Origin: Streptomyces inhibens
GTDB lineage: Bacteria; Actinomycetota; Actinomycetes; Streptomycetales; Streptomycetaceae
Reading direction: 5' to 3'
NCBI RefSeq assembly: GCF_003389455.1
Contig: NZ_QUAC01000014.1
Location: 1-64,000 of the forward strand
Length of the DNA stretch: 64,000 nt
Shown: one piece after another, positions 44,921 to 53,261 of the stretch
How positions within the stretch are numbered: position 1 is the first letter of the stretch
How the letters are laid out: the number at the start of each line of letters is the position of its first letter
Program-made: the position numbers and the translations under genes
Notes under the pieces: generated by a model
The model's database searches: none
The model's input: the letters and a program-made list of their open reading frames with translations, nothing else
What the model was told of the DNA's origin: nothing

Positions 44921-45448
44921 TGGATCGATCGACTGGTGGAAATCACCCATTGGGAACCGCGCCGAGCGGACATGTCGTGGGGTGAGACCGAGGAGCGGCT
45001 CGGTCTGTCGCTGCCCGAGGATTACAAGCGCCTCGCCGCGACCTTCGGCAGGGGGCTGTTCTCCGATTTCCTCCAGATCCTTTCCGTCGCTCCTGGGGGC
45101 GCCTTCGATCTCGCCACCACCTGGCAGGGCTTCAGCACCGACGCTCCGGCCGAGGGGGACGACCCGCTGTACGCGCCATACCGGATCTACCGACCTGGTC
45201 GGACGGGTCTCATCCCGTGGGGATTCAGCCAGATCGAGTGCGAGTATCACTGGCTCGCCAACGGGAAGGTGGCGGAGGAGTGGCCCATCGTGACGCGGGG
45301 CGGCGGGTACCGGGAGTGGCGCCAGTTGAACATGTCCACACCCGAGTTCATCTATCGGGTGGTGGCGGACCAGGAGTTCGAGCCCTTCTCCATCACCGCT
45401 CTGGTGCCCGAGCCGTTCTTCGCGCCGGCTCCGGAGACCACGTTCTGA
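44918..45448 (+). CDS. SMI1/KNR4 (SUKH) family protein
   Basis: The 176-residue protein has the SUKH start pattern WGETEERLGLSLPEDYKRLA, then FGRGLFSDFLQIL, IPWGFSQIECEYHWLANG and a conserved EWPIVTRGG. SUKH proteins often serve as immunity proteins to polymorphic toxins in Gram-positive bacteria. The ATG at 44918 directly follows a disrupted upstream gene. No toxin gene is adjacent. It lies within the inverted repeats of the IS5-like unit, so it could move with it. Confidence 0.8.
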   Translation: MWIDRLVEITHWEPRRADMSWGETEERLGLSLPEDYKRLAATFGRGLFSDFLQILSVAPGGAFDLATTWQGFSTDAPAEGDDPLYAPYRIYRPGRTGLIPWGFSQIECEYHWLANGKVAEEWPIVTRGGGYREWRQLNMSTPEFIYRVVADQEFEPFSITALVPEPFFAPAPETTF

Positions 45449-45561
45449 GCGGACACGGACGGGAGTGACGCTCCAACACAGTCCGGGTCTGCAGCCAGCG
45501 GCCGAGGCCTGCTCAGCCACCGTCAAAGATCGATTGCGGGACAACCCTTAGCGTTGACGGC

Positions 45562-46586
45562 GTGATCGAAAGTCGTGCACGTCGCCATGGGCGCGGGCCG
45601 GCAGCTGTCCGCCTCGGGTCGGCGGTTGCCCTGTTTTTCCTGGCGCCCTTGTTGGGCGAATTCCTCCTCGGCAACCAGCCGATCACCGCGCTGCCCGCGT
45701 CGCTGTCCTCGCGCCCATGTACGGCGGCGCGGCGCCCTGCTGATCCGGGAGGTCGCCCTGCGCACGGGGCGCGGCTGGCCCACGATGGCGCTGCTCGCGG
45801 CGCATACGCCCTGTTCGAGGAAGGGCCGATCCACCAGATGCTGTGGAACCCCCACTGCGGTGGCGTCGACATGGGTGCTGCCTACGCCCAGACGTACGTT
45901 CCGGCGCTCGGCACCAGCTTCGCGCTGATCCAGGGCGTGGTGTCGATGCGCGCGGTCTGGAGTATCTGCGTACCGATCGCGATCACGGGGGCCTTCAGGC
46001 GCGACCGCACGCGCTCCCTGGCTGGGCGACGCCGGATTGACGCTCACCGGCGTGGTGTTCGTGGCGGGCTCGGTGTTCCTTGCCGTCGCCCAGCACGATG
46101 CCAAGGGTTTCATGGCGTCGCCGGCGCAGTTCGCCTGAGCGGCGGTCGCCAACACGGTGCTGATCGTGCTGGCGTTCGCGCTCGGCCGGCGGCCGGTGTA
46201 CCGGGTGGACGCCACCGCGCCGAGCCCATGGGCGGTGGGTGGTGGGCGCCATGGCGTTCGGCGGATGCAGCCTGTACTGGATCGGCGACACGCTCTTGCG
46301 CGACGGCATCTCGGGCTGGGCACCGGTCGGCCGGTGGTTCGTACTGACCCGAGTCCTCGTGACCCTGTGCGTACGCTGGTCGCGCAGCCGCGGCTGGGGC
46401 GCCGCACAACGCCTCGCCCTCGCCGGTGGCGCGCTGCTCACCTACATCTGGGTGGGCTTCCTGCGCGTGCGGGAGATGGACGTCCCACGTGCCACCGGCG
46501 TGCTCGGCAACGTCGCCTTCGTCGCCGGCGCGCACTCATCCTGTTGGCAGTGGCCGCCCGCACCCGTGACAGTAAAGTCAACATGA
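45562..46586 (+). pseudogene. decayed integral membrane protein gene
   Basis: Pieces of one multi-spanning protein appear in all three plus-strand frames: ALFFLAPLLGEFLLGNQPIT, then GALLIREVALRTGRGWPTMA, YALFEEGPIHQMLWNPH, and later GAMAFGGCSLYWIGDTLLRD and GGALLTYIWVGFLRVREMD. A TGA occurs at about 46137 and there are at least three frameshifts. It begins 12 bp after the right end of the IS5-like unit. The intact family is a conserved actinobacterial membrane protein of unknown function. Confidence 0.7.
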
Positions 46587-46750
46587 CTGACCGCGCTGCC
46601 GGTGAGCTCGCTGCTTACTGACCGACAGGTCATGAACGGTCAAGGGTTCCGAGACCGAGATCAAGACGGAGACCGAGATCAAGACCGGGACCGAGCCCGC
46701 CCCAAAAGGGCGTAGTGATACCGCCCCAGCCCACATCCCAGGAGCTCACC

Positions 46751-47038
46751 ATGCGCGCCCATCTCATCGTCATCTACACCGAACGCCTCGAAGCGTGCCG
46801 TGACTTCTACGCCGGTCTTGGCCTCGTCTTCGAACGGGAGCGGCACGGCGACGGCCCCGAGCACTATGCAGCCGTACTCGACGACGATGTCGTCCTCGAG
46901 CTGTATCCGGTGAGCCCGGGGCGGCCCGCGACGGGCTCACTCAGGCTCGGGCTCTGCGTGGAGGACGCGTCACGGCCGGCCGGTCGACAGGTCCTGACCG
47001 ACCCCGACGGACGTGCGGTGGACCTTCTGGTCCGGTAG
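46751..47038 (+). CDS. short VOC (glyoxalase/bleomycin-resistance fold) protein
   Basis: The 95-residue protein has the VOC pattern TERLEACRDFYAGLGLVFER, HYAAVLDDDVVLELYPV with a metal-site Glu, and the closing LTDPDGRAVDLLVR. Typical members have 115-130 residues; about 20 residues between the two beta-alpha-beta-beta-beta units seem missing (after LGLCVED). It may be a minimal or damaged form. Start at ATG 46751 with GGAGCTCACC upstream. Confidence 0.7.
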   Translation: MRAHLIVIYTERLEACRDFYAGLGLVFERERHGDGPEHYAAVLDDDVVLELYPVSPGRPATGSLRLGLCVEDASRPAGRQVLTDPDGRAVDLLVR

Positions 47039-47099
47039 CGGGGATGTGTGTGTCTCCCGGCCCGCTACTGAGCCGGGAGGCACACTGGTCACGCCGTGG

Positions 47100-47774
47100 T
47101 CAGCGCTTCACCACGAACGCCCGGTTTTTCTTCGTCTCGGAGGAGCACGAGGCCTTCTCCGCCGCGGTCATCTTCCGTGACTTGACGGTCACCGCATTGC
47201 TCTGCCCGTCCGTACCGTTGGCCGCAGGGCCGGTGACGGTGTCCGGTACGAACCAGAAGTAATGGCCCCACTTCGGGCTGTCGTAGTGGGTCTGCCAGGT
47301 GCCGGAAACCGTCTGCATGACCTGCGCGCGGGAGATCCAGCCCACCTCGCCGGGCTTCACCGTCATGTTCAGGGAGCTGTTCTCGGTGTGCGAGCTCGAC
47401 CATGTGTGACTGTAGGTCGCGGTCACACTCAGGTCGATGAGGTCGGCGATCTTTCCGCCGACGGTGACCGAGACGCCCGCGGAGTCCGTCGAACCCACCG
47501 TGTCCGTCCAGCCCATCGACTGCGTGGCATCCGAAGTGCTGCAGTTGTAGAGGGAGTTGGAGACCTGACGGAAGTCTCCGAGGTACGCCTTGCCGAGAGT
47601 CGGCTCGTTGAAGGTGCACTTCCCCTCACCGGAAGCGCAGTCACTTATGAGCTGCTCCCGGGTGGGTCCGTCATCCGCGGCAGCGGGCATCGCCATGGCC
47701 GCGACCAGTCCCAGTGATGCCGCGGACACCGCCATCAGCCGGCTCCCAAAGCGGATCTTACTGCTCTTTATCAT
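47100..47774 (-). CDS. secreted protein with aerolysin/ETX-MTX2-like strand pattern
   Basis: The 224-residue protein has a signal peptide (KIRFGSRLMAVSAASLGLVA, cleavage near PAAADD). The mature part contains four Cys and long Ser/Thr-alternating strands: TDTVGSTDSAGVSVTVGGK, LSVTATYSHTWSSSHTENSS and GWISRAQVMQTVSGTW. Such amphipathic S/T-rich strands and the order of the sheet resemble the pore-forming half of aerolysin/ETX-MTX2 proteins. I could not test this. It may equally be an uncharacterised secreted protein. The gene stands alone, with an inverted repeat about 95 bp upstream. Confidence 0.6.
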   Translation of the reverse strand: MIKSSKIRFGSRLMAVSAASLGLVAAMAMPAAADDGPTREQLISDCASGEGKCTFNEPTLGKAYLGDFRQVSNSLYNCSTSDATQSMGWTDTVGSTDSAGVSVTVGGKIADLIDLSVTATYSHTWSSSHTENSSLNMTVKPGEVGWISRAQVMQTVSGTWQTHYDSPKWGHYFWFVPDTVTGPAANGTDGQSNAVTVKSRKMTAAEKASCSSETKKNRAFVVKR

Positions 47775-47867
47775 CTTGCTGTTGCCTCTCGCCCAGCCTT
47801 GTGACAGCGACGAATCCGGAATGTTGCGTTCGCCGCTGTTGCGTTCGAGACTGGTGTGAAATTTGAT

Positions 47868-47902
47868 TCAACTACACCAAGAGTCGGCAAAGTTGTAGTT
47901 GA
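47868..47902. promoter_or_regulatory. inverted repeat upstream of the secreted protein gene
   Basis: Perfect 9-bp arms, TCAACTACA at 47868-47876 and TGTAGTTGA at 47894-47902, separated by 17 bp. It is 94-128 bp upstream of the gene start. The remaining gap to the cupin gene (to 48189) holds short CTCAG and AGCTCAG runs and two copies of an 18-bp motif starting CTCTAG (48166 and 48188), the second overlapping the cupin stop. Confidence 0.45.
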
Positions 47903-48189
47903 TGGCGAAACGGACCCTTTGGGGAGGGAGGGTGGTGGAGTGGAAGCGGAGGCAGCGTCAGGTCCTGACTCGGTCAGCTGAGTCGGCGGCCGGTCCCAGC
48001 TGGGCCAGCCGACATCGCCGCTGTACCCGGCCGCAATTGCCCGCCCGAGGACCCCGTCAGCTCAGCTCAGCGCATCTACTCCACCGCACCTCAGGTCACT
48101 TCGGTTCAGCTCGGCTCAGCTCAATTCAGGTCCGCGCTTCACGAGCTGAACGACCGCCTCCACCACTCTAGTTGAGAATCTCGACTGCT

Positions 48190-48570
48190 CTAGCTGAGAG
48201 TCTCGGCCGCCTTGGTCATCGGCCCTCCCGCGTCACCGGTGTTGAGCGTGCCTGCCGGTTCGAGCAGCAGGACGGCGGTCTCTTCGTCTGCCACCGGGCA
48301 GTGCTCGACACCTCGGGGAACCACGAACAGCTCGCCGGGTTCGAGCACCACGTCGCCGTCCCTGAGCTGGATGGTGAGCCGGCCGCTGATGACCAGGAAC
48401 AGTTCATCGGTGTCGTCGTGGGTGTGCCAGACGAACTCCCCCTTGAGCTTGGCGAGCTTGACCTCGTAGTCGTTGAGGTCAGCCACCTTCTTCTGCGACC
48501 ACAGGTCACTGAACTGTGCAAGCTTGTCAACAAGGTTGATCGGAACGCGAGAAACGGGTGACTGGGACAT
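48190..48570 (-). CDS. cupin-domain protein
   Basis: The 126-residue single-cupin protein has metal ligands in WHTHDDTDELFLVISG (His-x-His-x(4)-Glu) and the late His in GVEHCPVADEE. Such small cupins act as isomerases, dioxygenases or ligand binders; no specific reaction is predictable. Start at ATG 48570 with GGAAGGAC upstream. It is divergent from an AraC-type regulator that itself has a cupin-like sensor domain, so the two are probably linked in regulation. Confidence 0.87.
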   Translation of the reverse strand: MSQSPVSRVPINLVDKLAQFSDLWSQKKVADLNDYEVKLAKLKGEFVWHTHDDTDELFLVISGRLTIQLRDGDVVLEPGELFVVPRGVEHCPVADEETAVLLLEPAGTLNTGDAGGPMTKAAETLS

Positions 48571-48675
48571 GTGATGTCCTTCCGGAAGGTCGGTCAACCC
48601 GGGGACGTTCGTCTCCGGGCGGTTGCGGCATCAGCCTGCCGCCTGCGAACTCCTCCGGTCTTGTACGTTCCTGGC

Positions 48676-49500
48676 ATGACAGATGGCCGGCTCCGCTCAA
48701 CGATCAGCGCCTGGAGGCCATCGGTCCCAGGAATCACCGAGGTCTTCCACGCGCACTTCACCGATCATGCCTATCCGGCCCATACCCACGACACATGGGC
48801 CCTGATGATCCTCGATGACGGCTCGGTCGACTTCGCGCTCGACCGCCACCGTCATGGCGCAACCGGTACCGGCATGGTCGGCCTGCTGCCTCCTGGCGTC
48901 TCCCATGACGGCAGAACGGTCACGGAGTCAGGCTTCCGTAAGCGCGTGCTCTATCTCGATATGACAGTGCTCCCAGAGCAATTGACCGGCAGCGCGGTGG
49001 ACCGTCCGATACTTGACGACGCACTGCTGCGCCAACGCATCCACCAACTGGATACGTCCCTTGGCCACGCCGGCGACGCGTTCGAAGCCGAATCCCGCCT
49101 CTCGCTCATCCGTGAACGGCTTCGCTTCCACCTCGACGCGCCCCGAACCCGTACACCGGGCCAGGAGGCACCCGGCCTGGCCGCCGCCTTGCGGGAACTG
49201 CTCGACTCCCGCATACCCACCGGCATTTCGCTGCACGAGGCCGCCGGCATCCTGCACGCTCATCCCACCCACCTGATCCGCTGTTTCAAGCGGACCTACG
49301 GCCTGCCGCCGCACGCCTATCTGACCGGCAAGCGCATCGAACGGGCCCGCCGACTCTTGCTCGACGGCCGACGACCGGCCCAAGTCGCAGCAGCTGTCGG
49401 CTTCCACGACCAAGCGCACCTGAACCGGCACTTCACACGCCATGTGGGCACGACACCCGCGCGCTACGCGGCCACGCGAGGACGTGCCGCGGCCTCATGA
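48676..49500 (+). CDS. AraC-family transcriptional regulator
   Basis: The 274-residue protein combines an N-terminal AraC-type cupin sensor (HAHFTDHAYPAHTHDTWALM and LLPPGVSHDG) with a C-terminal double helix-turn-helix (ISLHEAAGILHAHPTHLIRC, FKRTYGLPPHAYLTGKRIER and AAAVGFHDQAHLNRHFTRHV). The ATG at 48676 gives the sensor domain without the unlikely upstream extension. It probably controls the divergent cupin gene. The ligand is unknown. Confidence 0.9.
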   Translation: MTDGRLRSTISAWRPSVPGITEVFHAHFTDHAYPAHTHDTWALMILDDGSVDFALDRHRHGATGTGMVGLLPPGVSHDGRTVTESGFRKRVLYLDMTVLPEQLTGSAVDRPILDDALLRQRIHQLDTSLGHAGDAFEAESRLSLIRERLRFHLDAPRTRTPGQEAPGLAAALRELLDSRIPTGISLHEAAGILHAHPTHLIRCFKRTYGLPPHAYLTGKRIERARRLLLDGRRPAQVAAAVGFHDQAHLNRHFTRHVGTTPARYAATRGRAAAS

Positions 49501-49561
49501 AGGGGCCGGCTTTAAGAGGATCGGCGAGAGGGGCGGTGATGAGAACGCACGAGTTTCCCGC

Positions 49562-50401
49562 TCACAAGGCCCGGGTGGCCACCACCAGCCGGCACCGCGG
49601 GCTGCCGTCGGGGCGTCGGCCGAGCTCCGGCAGTGCGTGCAGCTCTACCTCGAATCCGGTCCGAGCCAGCTCCGCGCGTACATCTGCGAGCCGGAACGCC
49701 CGGTAGTACATGACGAAAGGCGGGTGCCAGAGCGCATTGCGGACCCGCATCGCCGCATCGAAGGCCAGCAGCGTCCAGTAGGCGGACGACCCCGGGCGGG
49801 GAGGCGCTCCGATCGGGAAGACGAACCGGCCGCCGGGGCGCAGCACGGAGTGGACCTGCGCGAACAGCCCCGGGCGCTCCCGCGGCAGGAAATGCCCGAA
49901 CGCGCCGAAGCTCACCGCGAGATCGAAGACCGCCCCGAACGGAAGGGCTCGCGCATCCGCACGTACCCACTCGACGCACGGTCCGTCCTGCACAGACGGT
50001 CCGGACTCCACGCAGGGTGCGTCCTCTACCGGCGGTTCGGCCTCAACGGGCAGCCCTGCCTCCCCTTGTGGAGCGGCTTGCCCGCGCGATGCGGCCGCGG
50101 ACATCCGTTCACGGGCACGGCCCACGGCGAGCATCCCCGCACTGATGTCGACACCGGTCACTCGCTCCTTGCAGACCTGCCGCAGTACGTCCATGCCCGC
50201 GCCGGTACCGCAGCACAGGTCAAGGCCGCTGCCGAACGGTCCGAGTGCCTGCAGGGCAATTGACACGGGAGTCAACACCCGTTCCGGTGTCCGGAACGGA
50301 GTGCGGTCAAATTTCGGTGCGAGCAGGTCATAGCCGCGCTCGACGGAGGACATCGCCTGGACGGCGAGCTCACGGAATGTAGGGCCCTGGGGTGCGAACA
50401 T
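49562..50401 (-). CDS. SAM-dependent methyltransferase (class I)
   Basis: The 279-residue enzyme has the SAM site GLDLCCGTGAGMDVL, acidic strand VTGVDISAGML, and RADARALPFGAVFDLAVSFG. Between the second and third motifs there is an insertion of about 40 residues with imperfect Pro-Val-Glu repeats (GLPVEAEPPVEDAPCVESGP), produced by short DNA repeats around 49970-50090. This is absent from usual family members and probably forms a loop. The substrate is unknown. Divergent from the rho-like gene. Confidence 0.85.
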   Translation of the reverse strand: MFAPQGPTFRELAVQAMSSVERGYDLLAPKFDRTPFRTPERVLTPVSIALQALGPFGSGLDLCCGTGAGMDVLRQVCKERVTGVDISAGMLAVGRARERMSAAASRGQAAPQGEAGLPVEAEPPVEDAPCVESGPSVQDGPCVEWVRADARALPFGAVFDLAVSFGAFGHFLPRERPGLFAQVHSVLRPGGRFVFPIGAPPRPGSSAYWTLLAFDAAMRVRNALWHPPFVMYYRAFRLADVRAELARTGFEVELHALPELGRRPDGSPRCRLVVATRAL

Positions 50402-50748
50402 CGCGCCTCAGCATAGGGCCCATCCACACCTCGCCCGATCGGCCGCGCCGAGTGGTACAGTGCGATGGGAAAGCACTTGTGTTCGCCGAAATCCCGGCGC
50501 CGGTGCCAGTTTTCCCTCCCCATAACGCTGACGCGCCCGTCCCTTCCGACCGGCGATCCAGCACCGACTGTGTCGACACTCGCAGTCCAGTCCGGCGATC
50601 CAGCGCCACCTTCTTTTCCGGCAGCGGGCCTTCTTTGCCCGCCGGCGGGCGTGATGTCACCGCCCTTGCGCGCCGGCTTCCCCCTTTCCACGCCTTCCAC
50701 GCCTTCCACGCCTTCCCAAGTCTGAACGTCCCGAGAGGACACCAACTC

Positions 50749-52008
50749 ATGCCCACCAGCACCACCACCGGCACCAAGCTCAAGGCGAACGTCAATGGCA
50801 ACGCCAACGCCAAGGCCAACGCCGCCATCAAGGCCAGCGCCACTACCGCTCCCCCTTCCACCACAGTGGAACGGCTCACTGCCTCCACCCCGCCGCAGCT
50901 CTCCCTCCCAGCAGCCGGAGTCCTGGACATCACAAACGAAAGGGGGCAGGAATTCGGCTTCCTGCGCGCGGAAGGCTGGCTCCCGTCATCCGGCGACGTC
51001 CGAGTGCCGACCGCCCTGATCCGCACATCACACCTGCGCAAAGGCGATTTCGTCGTAGGGGTGTGCGGCCGGCCGCGTTCGCTCACCCATGTCGAGTCGG
51101 TCAACGGGCGTCCGCCGGAGGCATTGCGTGGCCGACCGCACTTCCGTGACCTCACGCCGCTTCACCCACGGCACCGTATGCGGCTCGAAAGTGCGGCAGG
51201 CGGGCTGACACCGCGCATCGTCGACCTGGTGGCACCGGTCGGCAAGGGGCAGCGCGGGTTGATCGTCGCGCCACCGAAGACGGGCAAGACGATGCTGCTG
51301 CAACAGCTCGCTGCCGCTATCGCTGACAATCACCCCGAATGCCGGCTGATGGTGGTGCTGGTCGATGAACGACCGGAAGAAGTCACGGATATGTGTCGTG
51401 GCGTACGCGGCGAGGTCCTCGCCTCGACCTTCGACCGGCCGCCGAAGGAGCACATCGCACTCGCCGAACTGGCGGTGGAACGAGCCAAACGGCTTGTCGA
51501 GCAGGGTCAGGACGTCGTCATCCTTCTTGACTCCCTCACACGTCTCTGCCGGGCGTACAACAACGTGGCCGTGTCGGGCGGCCGTACCCTGAGCGGAGGG
51601 GTCGACGCCGCCGCACTGCACGGTCCCAAACGGCTCTTCGGAGCGGCGCGTCTCGCGGAGGAGGGCGGTTCGCTGACCATCCTCGCCACGGCCTTGGTGG
51701 AGACGGGGTCACGGGCCGATGACTACTTCTTCGAGGAACTGAAGAGCACCGGCAACATGGAGCTCCGCCTGGACCGCGCGCTAGCGAGCAAGCGGCTCTA
51801 CCCGGCGGTCGACATCACCAGCTCCGGGACCCGTCGCAACGAACTGATGCTCTCGGCAGCTGAGTTGACGGCTACCCGTCGACTGCGACGCGCCCTCCAG
51901 ACCGGCGACGGACCGGCGAACATGGAGGCCCTGCTGGACAAGGTCCGGCAGACACCCGACAACGCGACATTCCTGCGACAGGTGCAGAGCACCATCCCGG
52001 GCACATGA
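50749..52008 (+). CDS. rho: second Rho-type transcription termination factor
   Basis: The 419-residue protein has the Rho RNA-binding cold-shock region (GVLDITNERGQEFGFLRAEG at about 57-76), P-loop APPKTGKT at 174-181, the DERPEEVTDM motif, Walker B VVILLDSLTRL and the Q/R loop region SGGRTLSGGVDAAALHGPKR. The usual Streptomyces Rho is much longer, with a large Arg/Gly/Asp-rich insert in the N-terminal part; this protein lacks it and instead has a short Asn/Lys/Ala-rich head (1-45). It is therefore probably an accessory copy. The ATG has GAGAGGAC upstream. The leader contains CCTTCCACG repeats (50686-50715). Confidence 0.87.
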   Translation: MPTSTTTGTKLKANVNGNANAKANAAIKASATTAPPSTTVERLTASTPPQLSLPAAGVLDITNERGQEFGFLRAEGWLPSSGDVRVPTALIRTSHLRKGDFVVGVCGRPRSLTHVESVNGRPPEALRGRPHFRDLTPLHPRHRMRLESAAGGLTPRIVDLVAPVGKGQRGLIVAPPKTGKTMLLQQLAAAIADNHPECRLMVVLVDERPEEVTDMCRGVRGEVLASTFDRPPKEHIALAELAVERAKRLVEQGQDVVILLDSLTRLCRAYNNVAVSGGRTLSGGVDAAALHGPKRLFGAARLAEEGGSLTILATALVETGSRADDYFFEELKSTGNMELRLDRALASKRLYPAVDITSSGTRRNELMLSAAELTATRRLRRALQTGDGPANMEALLDKVRQTPDNATFLRQVQSTIPGT

Positions 52009-52234
52009 CCCGCCACCGTCCACCCGCCACCGTTCACCCGCCACTGGACACCAGCAATCGGGCACAGCATGAACAGCGATCCTGCGCGGGTCGGCGCCGA
52101 TAGCTGATGCAGAGAGCAGATGGCTGGCCGTATGCCACGACGGCACAGTGAGATGATCGCGGCCGGGCTCCACCTCCGTGTCGGCCTCGGCGTCGGCCTC
52201 GGCCTTGCCGCCGGTCGCCCAGAGAGGTGTTGAT

Positions 52235-52950
52235 GTGCTGTCCCATTGCTACCGCATCACCAAGTACGATCCGGCGGACCGTGACGAACAGGGTCGGTAC
52301 ACGGGTAGCGAGGAGCCGGTCAGCGACCGCGGTCCGATAGAGGCAGCCCATCTGCGGGCTGTCGCCGCCTTCGCCGTGGACAGCGGCGTGGGCCGCCTTG
52401 TCATCCGTGAGCCATCGACTCCCGGCAGCGCCTCCCTGGGCGCGGAGCCGGCCGCGGAAAGCTGCGGCTTGGCCGGGCTGTTCCCTTCTGGTCTGGCGGG
52501 TTACCACGATGGTGCCGAGGTGTCGTTGGAAACGGCGCTTGAGCTGGTACGCGTCATGCTGCGCGAGGACGGCGCCTGGTGCCGCCTGGAGGCCGAGGGC
52601 ATCTTCACGGTCCATGTCGGGTGGGACCAGTACTTGTACGTCGGCAGCGCCCGGTCGTGCGAGCGTGCCGTGGCGCTCCCCCGCAGCCTGGGTCTGTTCC
52701 CGGAGAGCATCGCTGCTTCCCCCTACGAGTGGGCCGACGATGACGATCTCGATCCGCAGCAGGCAGCCGACGACGACTTCTGGCACTGGCTGTATCTGAA
52801 CATCCCGCGGAACGGGGCGCTGCTCCTGGAAGAGGAGCCCCTCGACGGTGTCTGCCGCTGGCATCGCGTCACCAGGGACAATGGCGACCACCTCCGCGCC
52901 GGGCTCACGCCGCGCGCCCGGCTGGCCGTATGGCCGGATCTGCTCCACGA
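52235..52950 (+). pseudogene. truncated S1-type regulator gene fused to unrelated 3' end
   Basis: From GTG 52235 the protein opens LSHCYRITKYDPADRDEQGR, matching from memory a family of Streptomyces proteins that end in an S1 RNA-binding domain. Similarity runs to TPRARLAVWPDL near 52935. Beyond this the frame is Ser/Arg-rich nonsense to a stop at 53155, and the S1 domain is absent. A deletion seems to have joined it to the end of a dehydrogenase gene. A ribosome site AGAGAGGTG precedes the start, so a short protein may still be made. Confidence 0.6.
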
Positions 52951-53091
52951 TGCACCGCGCAGGGCGTCCTCATCACCCCGCATGTCGCGGGCGGTTCGGC
53001 CGCGTTCCGCCCACGAGCGGAACTGCTGGTGGCAGAGCAGGTACGCCGCTTCGCGTCCGGGGAGCCGCTGCGTAACGCTTACGTGGCCTGA
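52951..53091 (+). pseudogene. 3' fragment of a D-2-hydroxyacid dehydrogenase gene
   Basis: The frame ending in TGA at 53089-53091 reads GVLITPHVAGGSAAFRPRAE, then LLVAEQVRRFASGEPLRNAY. This is the closing segment of D-isomer 2-hydroxyacid dehydrogenases, with the catalytic-His motif TPHVAG. The rest of the gene is missing. Its frame differs from the upstream truncated gene. GGGGCA repeats follow at 53127-53150. Confidence 0.7.
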
Positions 53092-53261
53092 CGGGGGCCC
53101 TGTCGGGGGAGGGGTGGAAACTCGGGCAGGGGCAGGGGCAGGGGCAGGAGCGTAGGGCAACTGCCCTTGTCATTAAGGGACTTGCCTCGCTGCTATAGGC
53201 CGACCTCCCCGCCGCGGCCAGCTGTCGGGCCGGCCGGCCGGCTTGCCTCTTCGGCGAGCCC

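Larger units (their letters stand above)
43823..45548. mobile_element. IS5-like unit of 1726 bp carrying a SUKH passenger gene
   Basis: Left end AGGACTGTCCCGCAA (43823-43837) and the right end at 45534-45548, which reads AGGGTTGTCCCGCAA on the other strand, match at 13 of 15 positions. Both are flanked by TA (43821-43822, 45549-45550). Inside are a transposase gene on the minus strand and, outside the expected IS core, a gene fragment and a SUKH gene on the plus strand. The expected right end of the transposase element itself, near 44690, is degenerate. Alternatively two separate insertions lie side by side. Confidence 0.5.
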
